From positions 1 to 6,252 of the forward strand of contig CADATR010000105.1 of the NCBI GenBank assembly GCA_902790885.1: a DNA stretch of 6,252 nt, given 5' to 3'. Source of the stretch: an uncultured Eubacteriales bacterium. Its GTDB lineage: Bacteria > Bacillota_A > Clostridia > Peptostreptococcales > Anaerovoracaceae. The notes beneath the pieces were generated by a model. The model was not told the DNA's origin. It saw nothing but the letters and a program-made list of their open reading frames with translations, and made no database searches. Shown here piece after piece: positions 1 to 5,800 of the stretch (position 1 is the first letter of the stretch; the number at the start of each line of letters is the position of its first letter). The position numbers and the translations under genes are program-made.

Positions 1-717
1 GAATCTCTTCTTTTCAGAGTAGTAAAAAGCAAGATTTCTGTAATATCTTGCAAGAGTCTTTTCTCTGAAACATCCTGCATAAGCCTCTTTTGTTATCTCC
101 AGGAATGTATCCAGGTCTCCTGTTGCCTTATAGTTCTCCGCAAGTTCAAACGCAATGTCGGCACTGATTGGGTTCCATTTTCTGGCTTTTCGGAGTGCCT
201 CAATTGCCTTGGTATGTTCACCCAGTTCAAAAAGCAGACCTCCATACTGTGTGTATATGGTCGCATAGGGATATCCTGCACCTTTAAGAACCTTTTCTTT
301 TTTCTCTGATCGACACCTGTGGAGGAAAAGGACATCCTCAAAGGTTTCATTGAAATCCTTATATACCGTGATTTCATCATCGGCGTACATATCTGCGTCT
401 TCAAGCTTTGATATCAGAGATTCAAGTATCTCCCTTGCTTTATAGAAATCCTTCTTATAGATGCAGAAATTCGCTTCATCCAAAGCAGCTTTCCACCCCA
501 AACTGTCATTATTTATCGCCTGGTTGATTTCTTCCCTCTTATCCTCCGGGATAATGTCATACATGAGTCGGCCTATACCCCTGAGGATCTCTTTAGCCAT
601 TTCATGTGTCTTATACTCTTCGCATTTGGCAGTCAGATATCTGATATCTTCTTCCGTATTGCCAGTGAGCTGCGAAGTTATCTCTGTCATAATCTGATGA
701 TAGTCTTTATTTGCCAT
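1..717 (-). CDS. TPR-repeat protein, 3' end cut off by the window edge
   Basis: An open frame of 239 codons runs from ATG at 717 to base 1 with no stop, so the C-terminus lies outside the window. The protein begins MANKDYHQIMTEITSQLTGN. Residues about 150-182 read as a good tetratricopeptide repeat, with the expected pattern of aromatic, small and Pro residues (YGGLLFELGEHTKAIEALRK, ending WNP). A second repeat follows at about 184-217 and a third begins near 222. The N-terminal 150 residues are charged and helical, with no signal peptide or membrane segment. An AGGTGG ribosome site sits 4 bases before the ATG. TPR folds bind proteins or peptides; no catalytic motif is visible. The gene follows the metallophosphoesterase after a 174-base gap, so it may be in the same transcript or have its own promoter. 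The partner is unknown. Confidence 0.8.
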   Translation of the reverse strand, partial: MANKDYHQIMTEITSQLTGNTEEDIRYLTAKCEEYKTHEMAKEILRGIGRLMYDIIPEDKREEINQAINNDSLGWKAALDEANFCIYKKDFYKAREILESLISKLEDADMYADDEITVYKDFNETFEDVLFLHRCRSEKKEKVLKGAGYPYATIYTQYGGLLFELGEHTKAIEALRKARKWNPISADIAFELAENYKATGDLDTFLEITKEAYAGCFREKTLARYYRNLAFYYSEKKRF

Positions 718-891
718 AGTCCCACCTGCTTTCTGTGGATGTAACCGTTGCGGGTTTACTTTTGCAATCTTCTTACCTGAGATTATGATACTCCCGCTTA
801 CGTCCCGAATTTGGGACTGCTTATAATCATATTTTAGCCGCCTTAGCTGACGCTTTCATCAACTATTTGCGGTCTGCTCATTAAGGGCCAT
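718..891 (-). other. Structured intergenic leader before the TPR gene
   Basis: This gap between the phosphoesterase stop and the TPR start holds several inverted repeats. GCGGG/CCCGC (750-754 with 793-797) encloses AATCT/AGATT (766-770 with 780-784), giving a two-level stem. A smaller hairpin, GTAACC/GGTTTAC (741-759), overlaps one arm, so the two cannot form together. A near-palindrome lies at 802-817. An AT-rich stretch (TAAAATATGATTATAAG on the minus strand, about 820-837) could hold a -10 element, but I found no matching -35. No U-tract terminator is apparent after the phosphoesterase gene. The region may be a regulated leader; this is inference from repeats read by eye. Confidence 0.3.
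802..817. repeat. 16-bp near-perfect palindrome, possible operator
   Basis: GTCCCGAATTTGGGAC is symmetric except for one inner pair (G opposite T). It lies just downstream of the AT-rich, -10-like stretch and about 85 bases before the TPR start. A dimeric repressor site would have this form and position. It could equally be a short RNA hairpin with a 5-bp GTCCC/GGGAC stem. No regulator in the window is known to bind it. Confidence 0.3.
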
Positions 892-1653
892 TTATCGGGA
901 CAATGAGTAGTTCGTCAAGTTATCTATCCTCTTGATATCATCATACAGGAGTCTCACTTTGCCGTACTGCGTATCGATATGATGATGTCCGCAATACCAC
1001 ATTCCAAAAGCTGTATGGTCGTAAAGCTCCCATAGCTTGTTGGAGACTTCATTCTGCGGCAGTCCCAGTCTGTGAAGGGCTACTCCTGGTGCTTCATGTG
1101 TGATGATGAAGTCGACTGTATTATTGTGGCGTTTCAGATTCCTGTGTGCCTGGTCGTATTCACTTCTCGTCGGAAGCTCCTGTTTCCACCACCATTTGTG
1201 AGCATCTATTTTTTCAGTCCCGGTCGCTGGTCCGCGGTCATGACTCGGAGCACCTCCGAGTGTGAGTATGCTGTACCCCTGGATGTCATAGATCTGTCCG
1301 CGCATCAGATGGATTATGGAGTCAGATATCATCTGCACCTTGCCGCCATTCCATTTGCAGGACTTATACTTCTTCAGTCTGTCAAAGTTCTCGTGATTCC
1401 CGTCTACCCATAGTGTAGTGAACGGCTTCTCATTGAGCCATTCATACCAGTACAGTTCCTCTTTGGTCCAGCAAGTATCCTCCGGACATGCCGGTACACT
1501 GTTTCCTGTTTCCCTGTAATTAAAAAGAAGGCCGAAGTCTCCGCAGATGATAAGGTAATCATCTTTGGTCATAGACTTCTGACCTTCAAAACGCTGAGTA
1601 TTCAGCTTATGGATATCAACAGGGATATGTGTGTCGCCTGTTACATATATCAT
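892..1653 (-). CDS. Calcineurin-like metallophosphoesterase, coupled to RNA ligase
   Basis: A 253-residue cytosolic protein with the full set of calcineurin-type metal-binding motifs: GDTH (6-9; D7, H9), GDFG (38-41; D39), GNHE (85-88; N86, H87), ITHE (184-187; H186) and GHHH (222-225). These residues normally hold a two-metal centre that hydrolyses phosphomono- or diesters. There is no signal peptide and no extra domain. The start ATG is 7 bases after the ligase stop, and its AAGGAG site (1664-1669) lies within the ligase's last codons, 10 bases before the ATG, so translation is probably coupled. The substrate is not evident from sequence. The neighbouring RNA ligase suggests RNA ends, such as a 2',3'-cyclic or 3'-phosphate, as in the phosphatase module of bacterial Pnkp. 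A protein or nucleotide phosphatase role is also possible. Family call is firm; substrate is inference. Confidence 0.93.
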   Translation of the reverse strand: MIYVTGDTHIPVDIHKLNTQRFEGQKSMTKDDYLIICGDFGLLFNYRETGNSVPACPEDTCWTKEELYWYEWLNEKPFTTLWVDGNHENFDRLKKYKSCKWNGGKVQMISDSIIHLMRGQIYDIQGYSILTLGGAPSHDRGPATGTEKIDAHKWWWKQELPTRSEYDQAHRNLKRHNNTVDFIITHEAPGVALHRLGLPQNEVSNKLWELYDHTAFGMWYCGHHHIDTQYGKVRLLYDDIKRIDNLTNYSLSR

Positions 1654-1660
1654 CGCTCTA

Positions 1661-2701
1661 TCACTCCTTCTTCAGCAGGTATTTGTTGCTCACTACCTTC
1701 ATTGAAAGAGCTGCACTGATGATATCACAGAACACAGGCTCGGTAGGCCTTATCACTATGCCTTCCTTCTTTCCACCATTCGGATACTGACCATCCGCTC
1801 TCTCAAGGAGTGCTTCCACAGTCGGGTATTTTGACGGAAGATCCGTATCAATCTCCTCGATCGGCACGTGTTCAAGCTTAAGGGCATCGCATATTTCAAG
1901 CATCTTGCTCAGCCCAACACGCTTCCCGTTCTCTCTTACAGTGAAAACGTACCATTCCGGCTTTGCCAATTTAAGTGGATTCTTCTGTATTCCAGGAGCA
2001 CAAAGCTCGCCCTGGATAGTGAATGAGCTGAGTGCATTCGCATCTGCAAAAGCTCTCATACGCTGCTCGATTCCGCGCTCTTTAACCAGCTCGTAAAAGC
2101 CGCTGGTCCCATCATCTTTATATTCATAGTTATGACCTGTAACGTGAAATCCGTCTTCGTCCAGTCCGATCGAGTGGGATGATCCGTCCATCTTGGTCGA
2201 GATATAGTATTCAAGATCCGCAAAGGCCTGTATAAGGTCAGGCTCTGCCTGGACTCTTGTCTCATCAGTATGCGGGATATCACGCGGAAGAGTTCCGATC
2301 ACAGTTCCACCTGTAGTAAGTCTCTCTTCGATTTCCCACTTTCTGACTCCAAGAATATCGCTCACATCTGTTCCTATATCCGTATCTTCCGGAATCTCCG
2401 TGAACGCTGTCACTGGAAGAACCAGTCCCTGTGAGATCTGTCCTCTGAACTTCATGGTCCTGAGTCTGAATCCCTCACCCATGATATCTGTCTTCTTATA
2501 GCTTGATGCCCTGAGAAACTCGAACTCAGGTCTTATGGGCAGGAAGCTGTCCACTTCAAAATATACAGCCATGTCCATTTCGCTGAATTGTCCCTTATTG
2601 ACCACGCACTGCCATCCAAGTACATGCGCGAGTTCGATCCGGTCGGCACCTTCTATTGGCTCGATCTTCCAGATCTTCTGTATACTTGCCAGTTTTCTCA
2701 T
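1661..2701 (-). CDS. RNA ligase, DraRnl (DRB0094) family
   Basis: A 346-residue ATP-dependent RNA ligase of the nucleotidyltransferase superfamily. Numbering from ATG 2701: an N-terminal domain of about 115 residues typical of the DRB0094 family (IEGADRIELAHVLGWQCVV, then MKFRGQISQGLVLP), followed by the adenylyltransferase core. Motif I is KMDGSS with catalytic Lys170. Further motifs are GEL (about 231-233, E232), WYVFTV (250-255), EGIVIRP (313-319) and a motif V-like SMKVVSNKYLLK near the C-terminus. Deinococcus DraRnl is about the same length and seals 3'-OH/5'-phosphate breaks in duplex nucleic acid with RNA on the 3'-OH side. I chose ATG 2701 because AAGGAG (2712-2717) lies 10 bases upstream. 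The frame extends 13 codons further to a GTG at 2740, but that start has no ribosome site and adds only a basic MPAKKRERRREEK tail. The gene leads a two-gene unit with the phosphoesterase. Confidence 0.93.
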   Translation of the reverse strand: MRKLASIQKIWKIEPIEGADRIELAHVLGWQCVVNKGQFSEMDMAVYFEVDSFLPIRPEFEFLRASSYKKTDIMGEGFRLRTMKFRGQISQGLVLPVTAFTEIPEDTDIGTDVSDILGVRKWEIEERLTTGGTVIGTLPRDIPHTDETRVQAEPDLIQAFADLEYYISTKMDGSSHSIGLDEDGFHVTGHNYEYKDDGTSGFYELVKERGIEQRMRAFADANALSSFTIQGELCAPGIQKNPLKLAKPEWYVFTVRENGKRVGLSKMLEICDALKLEHVPIEEIDTDLPSKYPTVEALLERADGQYPNGGKKEGIVIRPTEPVFCDIISAALSMKVVSNKYLLKKE

Positions 2702-2711
2702 TTTCTCTTCT

Positions 2712-2717
2712 CTCCTT
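2712..2717 (-). promoter_or_regulatory. Ribosome binding site deciding the ligase start
   Basis: AAGGAG, 10 bases before ATG 2701. It lies inside the longer GTG-initiated reading frame, so it supports the shorter 346-residue ligase. Confidence 0.65.
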
Positions 2718-2742
2718 CTTTCTCTTTTTTTCGCAGGCACCG

Positions 2743-2761
2743 AAACCCTGATTCAGGTTTT
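2743..2761. repeat. 19-bp palindrome upstream of the RNA ligase
   Basis: AAACCCTGATTCAGGTTTT is symmetric around T2752 with a single mismatch (C2746/T2758); the core CCTGATTCAGG is perfect. It sits about 40 bases before the ligase ATG, a plausible place for a repressor operator or a short leader hairpin. No -10/-35 pair could be placed confidently around it. Confidence 0.35.
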
Positions 2762-2788
2762 ATCACAGTGCCTCCAGACTATCTATAA

Positions 2789-2840
2789 CTCCGTAGTTTA
2801 ATCGTCTCCTCAGCCCGCCTCATCCCTTTAAAATACGGAG
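2789..2840. repeat. 52-bp interrupted inverted repeat, candidate recombinase attachment site
   Basis: The arms CTCCGTAGTTTAAT (2789-2802) and TTTAAAATACGGAG (2827-2840) are inverted copies matching at 12 of 14 positions, with a 24-base centre. The centre carries two near-identical 9-mers, CCTCAGCCC and CCTCATCCC, 10 bases apart, which is one helical turn. Large serine integrases act on sites of about 40-50 bp made of imperfect inverted half-sites around a central dinucleotide, usually next to the integrase gene. This repeat lies about 70 bases past the recombinase stop. A regulatory role for the ligase operon is the main alternative. The attachment-site reading is inference. Confidence 0.35.
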
Positions 2841-2855
2841 GAATCTGTATATATA

Positions 2856-2889
2856 CGCAACAAGGACCGCTTGCGCGATCCCCGTTGCG
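2856..2889 (-). terminator. 15-bp GNRA-capped hairpin after the recombinase gene
   Basis: Read on the minus strand, CGCAACGGGGATCGC pairs completely with GCGGTCCTTGTTGCG around a GCAA tetraloop. Three of the 15 pairs are G-U wobbles that form only in minus-strand RNA; in the plus-strand transcript they would be A-C mismatches. So it is probably a feature of the recombinase transcript, 23 bases past its stop. It sits where a terminator should be, but the following bases (GTATATATAC) are a poor U-tract, so it may be a stabilising 3' hairpin or a weak terminator. Confidence 0.5.
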
Positions 2890-2912
2890 ATGCTTTCGTA
2901 TTAGTATCAGAC

Positions 2913-4778
2913 TTATGCGGCAGCAGGCACTTGCAAAGCGCCTGCTACTGCATCTGCAATTACCGGGATGACCATACTCACTCGTGAGCTGTTACGCAGA
3001 TTCTTTTTCAGGCCATCCTCTACTCTCTCGAAATCTACATGATCTGCATAGTAGTTGAAGCTGAGCACTTCCACAAATGCCTCATCAGATCTTTCACGCT
3101 GAAACCGTTCAGCTGTTTCTCTGCTTTTCTGCTGCTTATAATCCTTTCCCGTAGGGACAAGTCTCTCCCCGTTCTTGATAACAAATACGATTCTGTGCGG
3201 GTCATCTTCACCATACTCATCTTCGCCGCCTATGATGATGTATTTGATCAGAGTTTCATAGGTGGCAACATCGAATCCTGTGAGAAGCTCGCCATTATCG
3301 ATCTTCCTCTTTAACTCTCTAAGTCCTCTGGTCCTAGTACTTATTTCCGATCGCCTGAGTTCGAATCTGTCGATCTTGTTACTGAGGTTGGTGATCTTGC
3401 CTTCAACAATCGCCATCCTGTTCTCATAAGCTTCCTCGCCGATCCTTTCGGAAATTAGGAGGTCAATAATCTTCTGCTTACGCTCCTTTTCCTTCTCAAG
3501 CTTTTCCTTGAGTTTGTCCAACTCGTCAGAAGGAGCAAGGCTTTCCATGAGGTCAAAAGACACTTTAAGTGCTTCTGTCAGAATCTTCCTCTTTTTTTCA
3601 TCCTGACAGAGAAGGTTGAATGCATCCACGAATGCTCCCTCGAGTATCTCTTCTCTGATGGCCTTGCACTTCGGGCAGCTCCTCTTTCCGTTCTTGATGT
3701 AGTTCGTGCACTGCCATATGTATCTTTTGTACTGCTCATAGTTGCCATGTACAGTCTTTCGTGTGTAAGTCGTACCGCAATATCCGCATTTGATCATCCC
3801 GCTGAAAGGATAATGTTTAAAGCTCAGAGGGACTCTGTCATCCTTACGTCTCTGCTTCTGCCTTCTGGATATGCGCACTTTCTGAGCTTCCTCAAACTGT
3901 TCCCTTGAAACAATGGGCTGATGATGGTCGCGCATATAGTACATATCCTGCTCGCCCCTGTTGATCACGCGGCGTTTCGAGATTGGGTCAGTCGTATATG
4001 TGGAGCCCATCATTAGATCTCCCTGGTATTTCACATTCTGAAGGATCCCCCGGATATGACATTCTGTCCAGTCGGATGTCCCGTCCTTTTTCAGTGCGCC
4101 CATCTCACGCAGTTCAGCGGCTATGAATTTGCATCCGACGCCATCTATATATCTATTGTAGATGCGCTTTACTATAGCCGCTTCTCTTTCATTCACAGTG
4201 ATCGTCTTGGTTTCAGGGTGATAGTCATAACCGAGGCATCCATTGAAGCCGATCATCTCTCCTCTGGCCATTTTCATCTGAAGGCCCTTCTTCACATTGG
4301 CAGAGATGTTCTCCACTTCCTGCTGTGCTACCGAGCTGAGAACGGTCAGAAGCAGTTCACCTTCCATAGCCATAGTGTTTATGTTCTCATCTTCAAAGAT
4401 TACTGACACACCCTTATCCTTAAGAAGGCGCACATACTTAAGTGTGTCCAATGTATTTCTTGCGAATCTGGAGATGGACTTGGTAATCACGAGATCGATT
4501 TTGCCTGATGTGCAGTCAGCGATCATGTTTCTGAAGCCCTCTCTCTTATCCACCTTGGTTCCGGTTATGGCGGTGTCAGAATATATCCCTGCCATCTGCC
4601 ATTCCGGCTTTGATGCTATGAGGTCCGTGTAGTACTGCAGCTGAGAGTTATAACTGTTGATCTGATCTTCAGTATCTGTACTTACTCTGCAGTATGCAGC
4701 CACCCTCAGCTGCTTGATATTCACACCCCTCCGGACAATACTGTCCCTGTTTGCCTTTATTACTTTTACTTCAGCCAT
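2913..4778 (-). CDS. Large serine recombinase (site-specific integrase)
   Basis: A 621-residue serine integrase/resolvase-family recombinase. The N-terminal catalytic domain (about 25-165) has YCRVSTD with nucleophile Ser33, the conserved TKSISRFARNT block (99-109) and the long helix beginning near ELLLTVLSSVAQQE. A Recombinase domain follows (about 175-300), then a zinc ribbon (C331, C334, C357, C368/C371), a coiled coil (about 415-485), and a C-terminal region with KYIIIGGED and VFVIKNGE, as in Clostridia mobile-element recombinases. Such enzymes make double-strand breaks at short attachment sites through a 5'-phosphoserine link and integrate or excise an element. All expected domains are present and intact. 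The last residues (VIADAVAGALQVPAAA) are a hydrophobic, Ala-rich tail I do not recognise as standard. AGGAGG lies 6 bases before the ATG, within the last codons of the upstream small gene, so translation is probably coupled. Confidence 0.97.
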   Translation of the reverse strand: MAEVKVIKANRDSIVRRGVNIKQLRVAAYCRVSTDTEDQINSYNSQLQYYTDLIASKPEWQMAGIYSDTAITGTKVDKREGFRNMIADCTSGKIDLVITKSISRFARNTLDTLKYVRLLKDKGVSVIFEDENINTMAMEGELLLTVLSSVAQQEVENISANVKKGLQMKMARGEMIGFNGCLGYDYHPETKTITVNEREAAIVKRIYNRYIDGVGCKFIAAELREMGALKKDGTSDWTECHIRGILQNVKYQGDLMMGSTYTTDPISKRRVINRGEQDMYYMRDHHQPIVSREQFEEAQKVRISRRQKQRRKDDRVPLSFKHYPFSGMIKCGYCGTTYTRKTVHGNYEQYKRYIWQCTNYIKNGKRSCPKCKAIREEILEGAFVDAFNLLCQDEKKRKILTEALKVSFDLMESLAPSDELDKLKEKLEKEKERKQKIIDLLISERIGEEAYENRMAIVEGKITNLSNKIDRFELRRSEISTRTRGLRELKRKIDNGELLTGFDVATYETLIKYIIIGGEDEYGEDDPHRIVFVIKNGERLVPTGKDYKQQKSRETAERFQRERSDEAFVEVLSFNYYADHVDFERVEDGLKKNLRNSSRVSMVIPVIADAVAGALQVPAAA

Positions 4779-4780
4779 TG

Positions 4781-4966
4781 CTAGCCTCCTACTATACAGT
4801 CATATTTCTTCTCTTCTCTGAACATATCGTTTATCTTGCAAGATAGTGTGATGTATTCCATATCACTAATTAAGCCCTCGGCTTTCGCTCTTGCCAAGCA
4901 TGCGAGTTCCATGCTTTGCAGAATTGACTTTTCGTATTTTTCCACTATATTTACCGGCCTTTCCAT
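4781..4966 (-). CDS. Small SHOCT-like protein upstream of recombinase
   Basis: A 61-residue charged, helical protein. Residues about 22-50 (ACLARAKAEGLISDMEYITL) fit the helix-GLIS-D-EY-helix pattern of short SHOCT-type domains often encoded just before Clostridia large serine recombinases. Its molecular function is unknown; a role as a recombinase accessory factor is only a suggestion from position. It ends 2 bases before the recombinase ATG. Its first 101 bases overlap the 3' end of the MazF-family gene in the +1 frame. No good ribosome site lies near ATG 4966 (GGAAGG is 13 bases away), so translation may be reinitiated or coupled. There is no other ATG upstream in this frame before a stop near 5050. 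Confidence 0.7.
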   Translation of the reverse strand: MERPVNIVEKYEKSILQSMELACLARAKAEGLISDMEYITLSCKINDMFREEKKYDCIVGG

Positions 4967-5405
4967 ATGAAAAATGCCGCCTTCCTCTGTAGAAGCGCGG
5001 CAGTTTATCTCTGTCCTGAGCCTCCGCCAGGCGGCAGGCCCTCGTTATTCTCTTCATTGTTTTATTATCCAGGTGTCCCCTGTACTCCAGAAGTCTCAGG
5101 CGGCCTATGGTGAACCTTTGCTCACAGCACGCCATTGACTGTCTGGACAGCCCTTTGACCATCGGAAGTATCACGTGCGTGTCCATCCTGGTCTTTTTGA
5201 TCTCGCTTGTGATTATGACGATGATGTATGTCGTCGATCTGTCATTCTGACGATTGCACTGCGTGATCAGAACAGGACGCACCCCAAATTGTTCACTCCC
5301 GATAACATCCGCCTTAGTCCCCAGGTCCGCGAGGTATATGTCTCCCCGTCTTATCCTGAAACAGGGAGACTGTACATAGGCCCGCTTTTTCTTCCTCCTA
5401 GGCAT
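4866..5405 (-). CDS. PemK/MazF-family endoribonuclease toxin-like protein
   Basis: A 179-residue protein whose residues about 19-128 match the MazF/PemK fold: RRGDIYLADL (19-28), GSEQFGVRPVLI (36-47), an ITS strand (65-67), TH (76-77), CEQ (94-96) and a C-terminal helix. Arg43 and Thr66 align with the catalytic Arg and Thr of Bacillus MazF, so mRNA-cleaving activity is plausible. Two parts are unusual: an 18-residue basic N-terminal extension (MPRRKKKR start) and a basic, low-complexity tail (about 130-179) that overlaps the next gene in another frame. The start codon overlaps the last 8 bases of the upstream gene; no alternative start codon occurs before the conserved domain. No classical MazE-type antitoxin is visible, so the gene may be a regulator or orphan within the recombinase operon rather than a stand-alone toxin. 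Confidence 0.88.
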   Translation of the reverse strand: MPRRKKKRAYVQSPCFRIRRGDIYLADLGTKADVIGSEQFGVRPVLITQCNRQNDRSTTYIIVIITSEIKKTRMDTHVILPMVKGLSRQSMACCEQRFTIGRLRLLEYRGHLDNKTMKRITRACRLAEAQDRDKLPRFYRGRRHFSYGKAGKYSGKIRKVNSAKHGTRMLGKSESRGLN

Positions 5406-5709
5406 AGATTATCAGCCTCGTTTCAATCGCTATGAGGTATCCGCCTATGACACTTGCCGGTATATCCAGATCTCTCGAGATATCCAGAAGCGTCTTCTGC
5501 TGCAAATAGTATTTCTCCAGGATAGCCTGCTCCTTCTCAGGGAGCTGCCTTATCCCGTATTCAAGGTCCTCATCTCCTATGATCGACTTCCAGTCATCGA
5601 AGTCACCTTTCATATATCTGATCCTGAGTGCCGGTCTTGTGAGTATCGCGTCGATAGTCACTCCCATGTCATCATTCGGATCAGGTTCTCTCATTGGTAC
5701 TGTATTCAT
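5398..5709 (-). CDS. Small sigma-region-4-like helix-turn-helix protein
   Basis: A 103-residue protein. Residues about 55-100 (LPEKEQAILEKYYL, then TLLDISRDLDIPASVIGGYL) resemble sigma-70 region 4: the LPE/K-E-x-x-I-L-x-x-Y start, an SxxDI first helix, and a second helix after LDIP. The first 50 residues (acidic start, then a hydrophobic/basic stretch ALRIRYMKGDFDDWKSII) match nothing I can name. There is no region 2, so it is not a complete sigma factor. The presumed recognition helix (ASVIGGYLIAIETRL) lacks the usual cluster of basic residues, so DNA binding may be weak or the domain may contact protein. ATG 5709 has an AAGGAG site 9 bases upstream. The stop overlaps the next gene's ATG by 8 bases, making it the first gene of the operon and a possible regulator of it. 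Confidence 0.72.
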   Translation of the reverse strand: MNTVPMREPDPNDDMGVTIDAILTRPALRIRYMKGDFDDWKSIIGDEDLEYGIRQLPEKEQAILEKYYLQQKTLLDISRDLDIPASVIGGYLIAIETRLIIYA

Positions 5710-5754
5710 ATATGCTTTCTCCTTTTACCGCAGATTGTCTATGTATCTTTCGCC

Positions 5755-5795
5755 ACAGAGCAGCAGGAAAAGTGTTAAGTCTCCTGCTGCTCTGT
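5755..5795. repeat. Perfect 14-bp inverted repeat in the operon leader
   Basis: ACAGAGCAGCAGGA (5755-5768) and TCCTGCTGCTCTGT (5782-5795) are exact inverted copies around a 13-base spacer. The repeat ends 45 bases before the ATG of the sigma-like gene. On the minus strand it is followed by GGCGAAAG, so it is not an intrinsic terminator for this operon. On the plus strand it is followed by a weak TTATT run. It may be a leader hairpin, the 3' end of the upstream structured RNA, or a protein site. An extended -10-like TGGTAATAA lies next to it (5796-5804, minus strand) without a recognisable -35. Confidence 0.6.
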
Positions 5796-5800
5796 TTATT

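Noticed and set aside
93..404. 103-residue minus-strand frame
   Set aside because: It lies in a different frame inside the TPR gene, whose frame is open throughout and shows clear repeat motifs; the 103-residue product has no recognisable composition or motif.
2702..2740. Longer RNA ligase starting at GTG 2740 (359 residues)
   Set aside because: No ribosome site precedes the GTG, the added 13 residues are only a basic tail, and ATG 2701 has AAGGAG 10 bases upstream and gives the usual family length.
2856..2889. Group II intron domain V
   Set aside because: The 34-nt length and GNRA loop fit, but the two-base bulge and catalytic triad position are missing, and no intron 5' end or maturase is present.
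5755..5795. Intrinsic terminator of the minus-strand operon
   Set aside because: On the minus strand the stem is followed by GGCGAAAG instead of a U-tract, and the operon's first gene starts just downstream.
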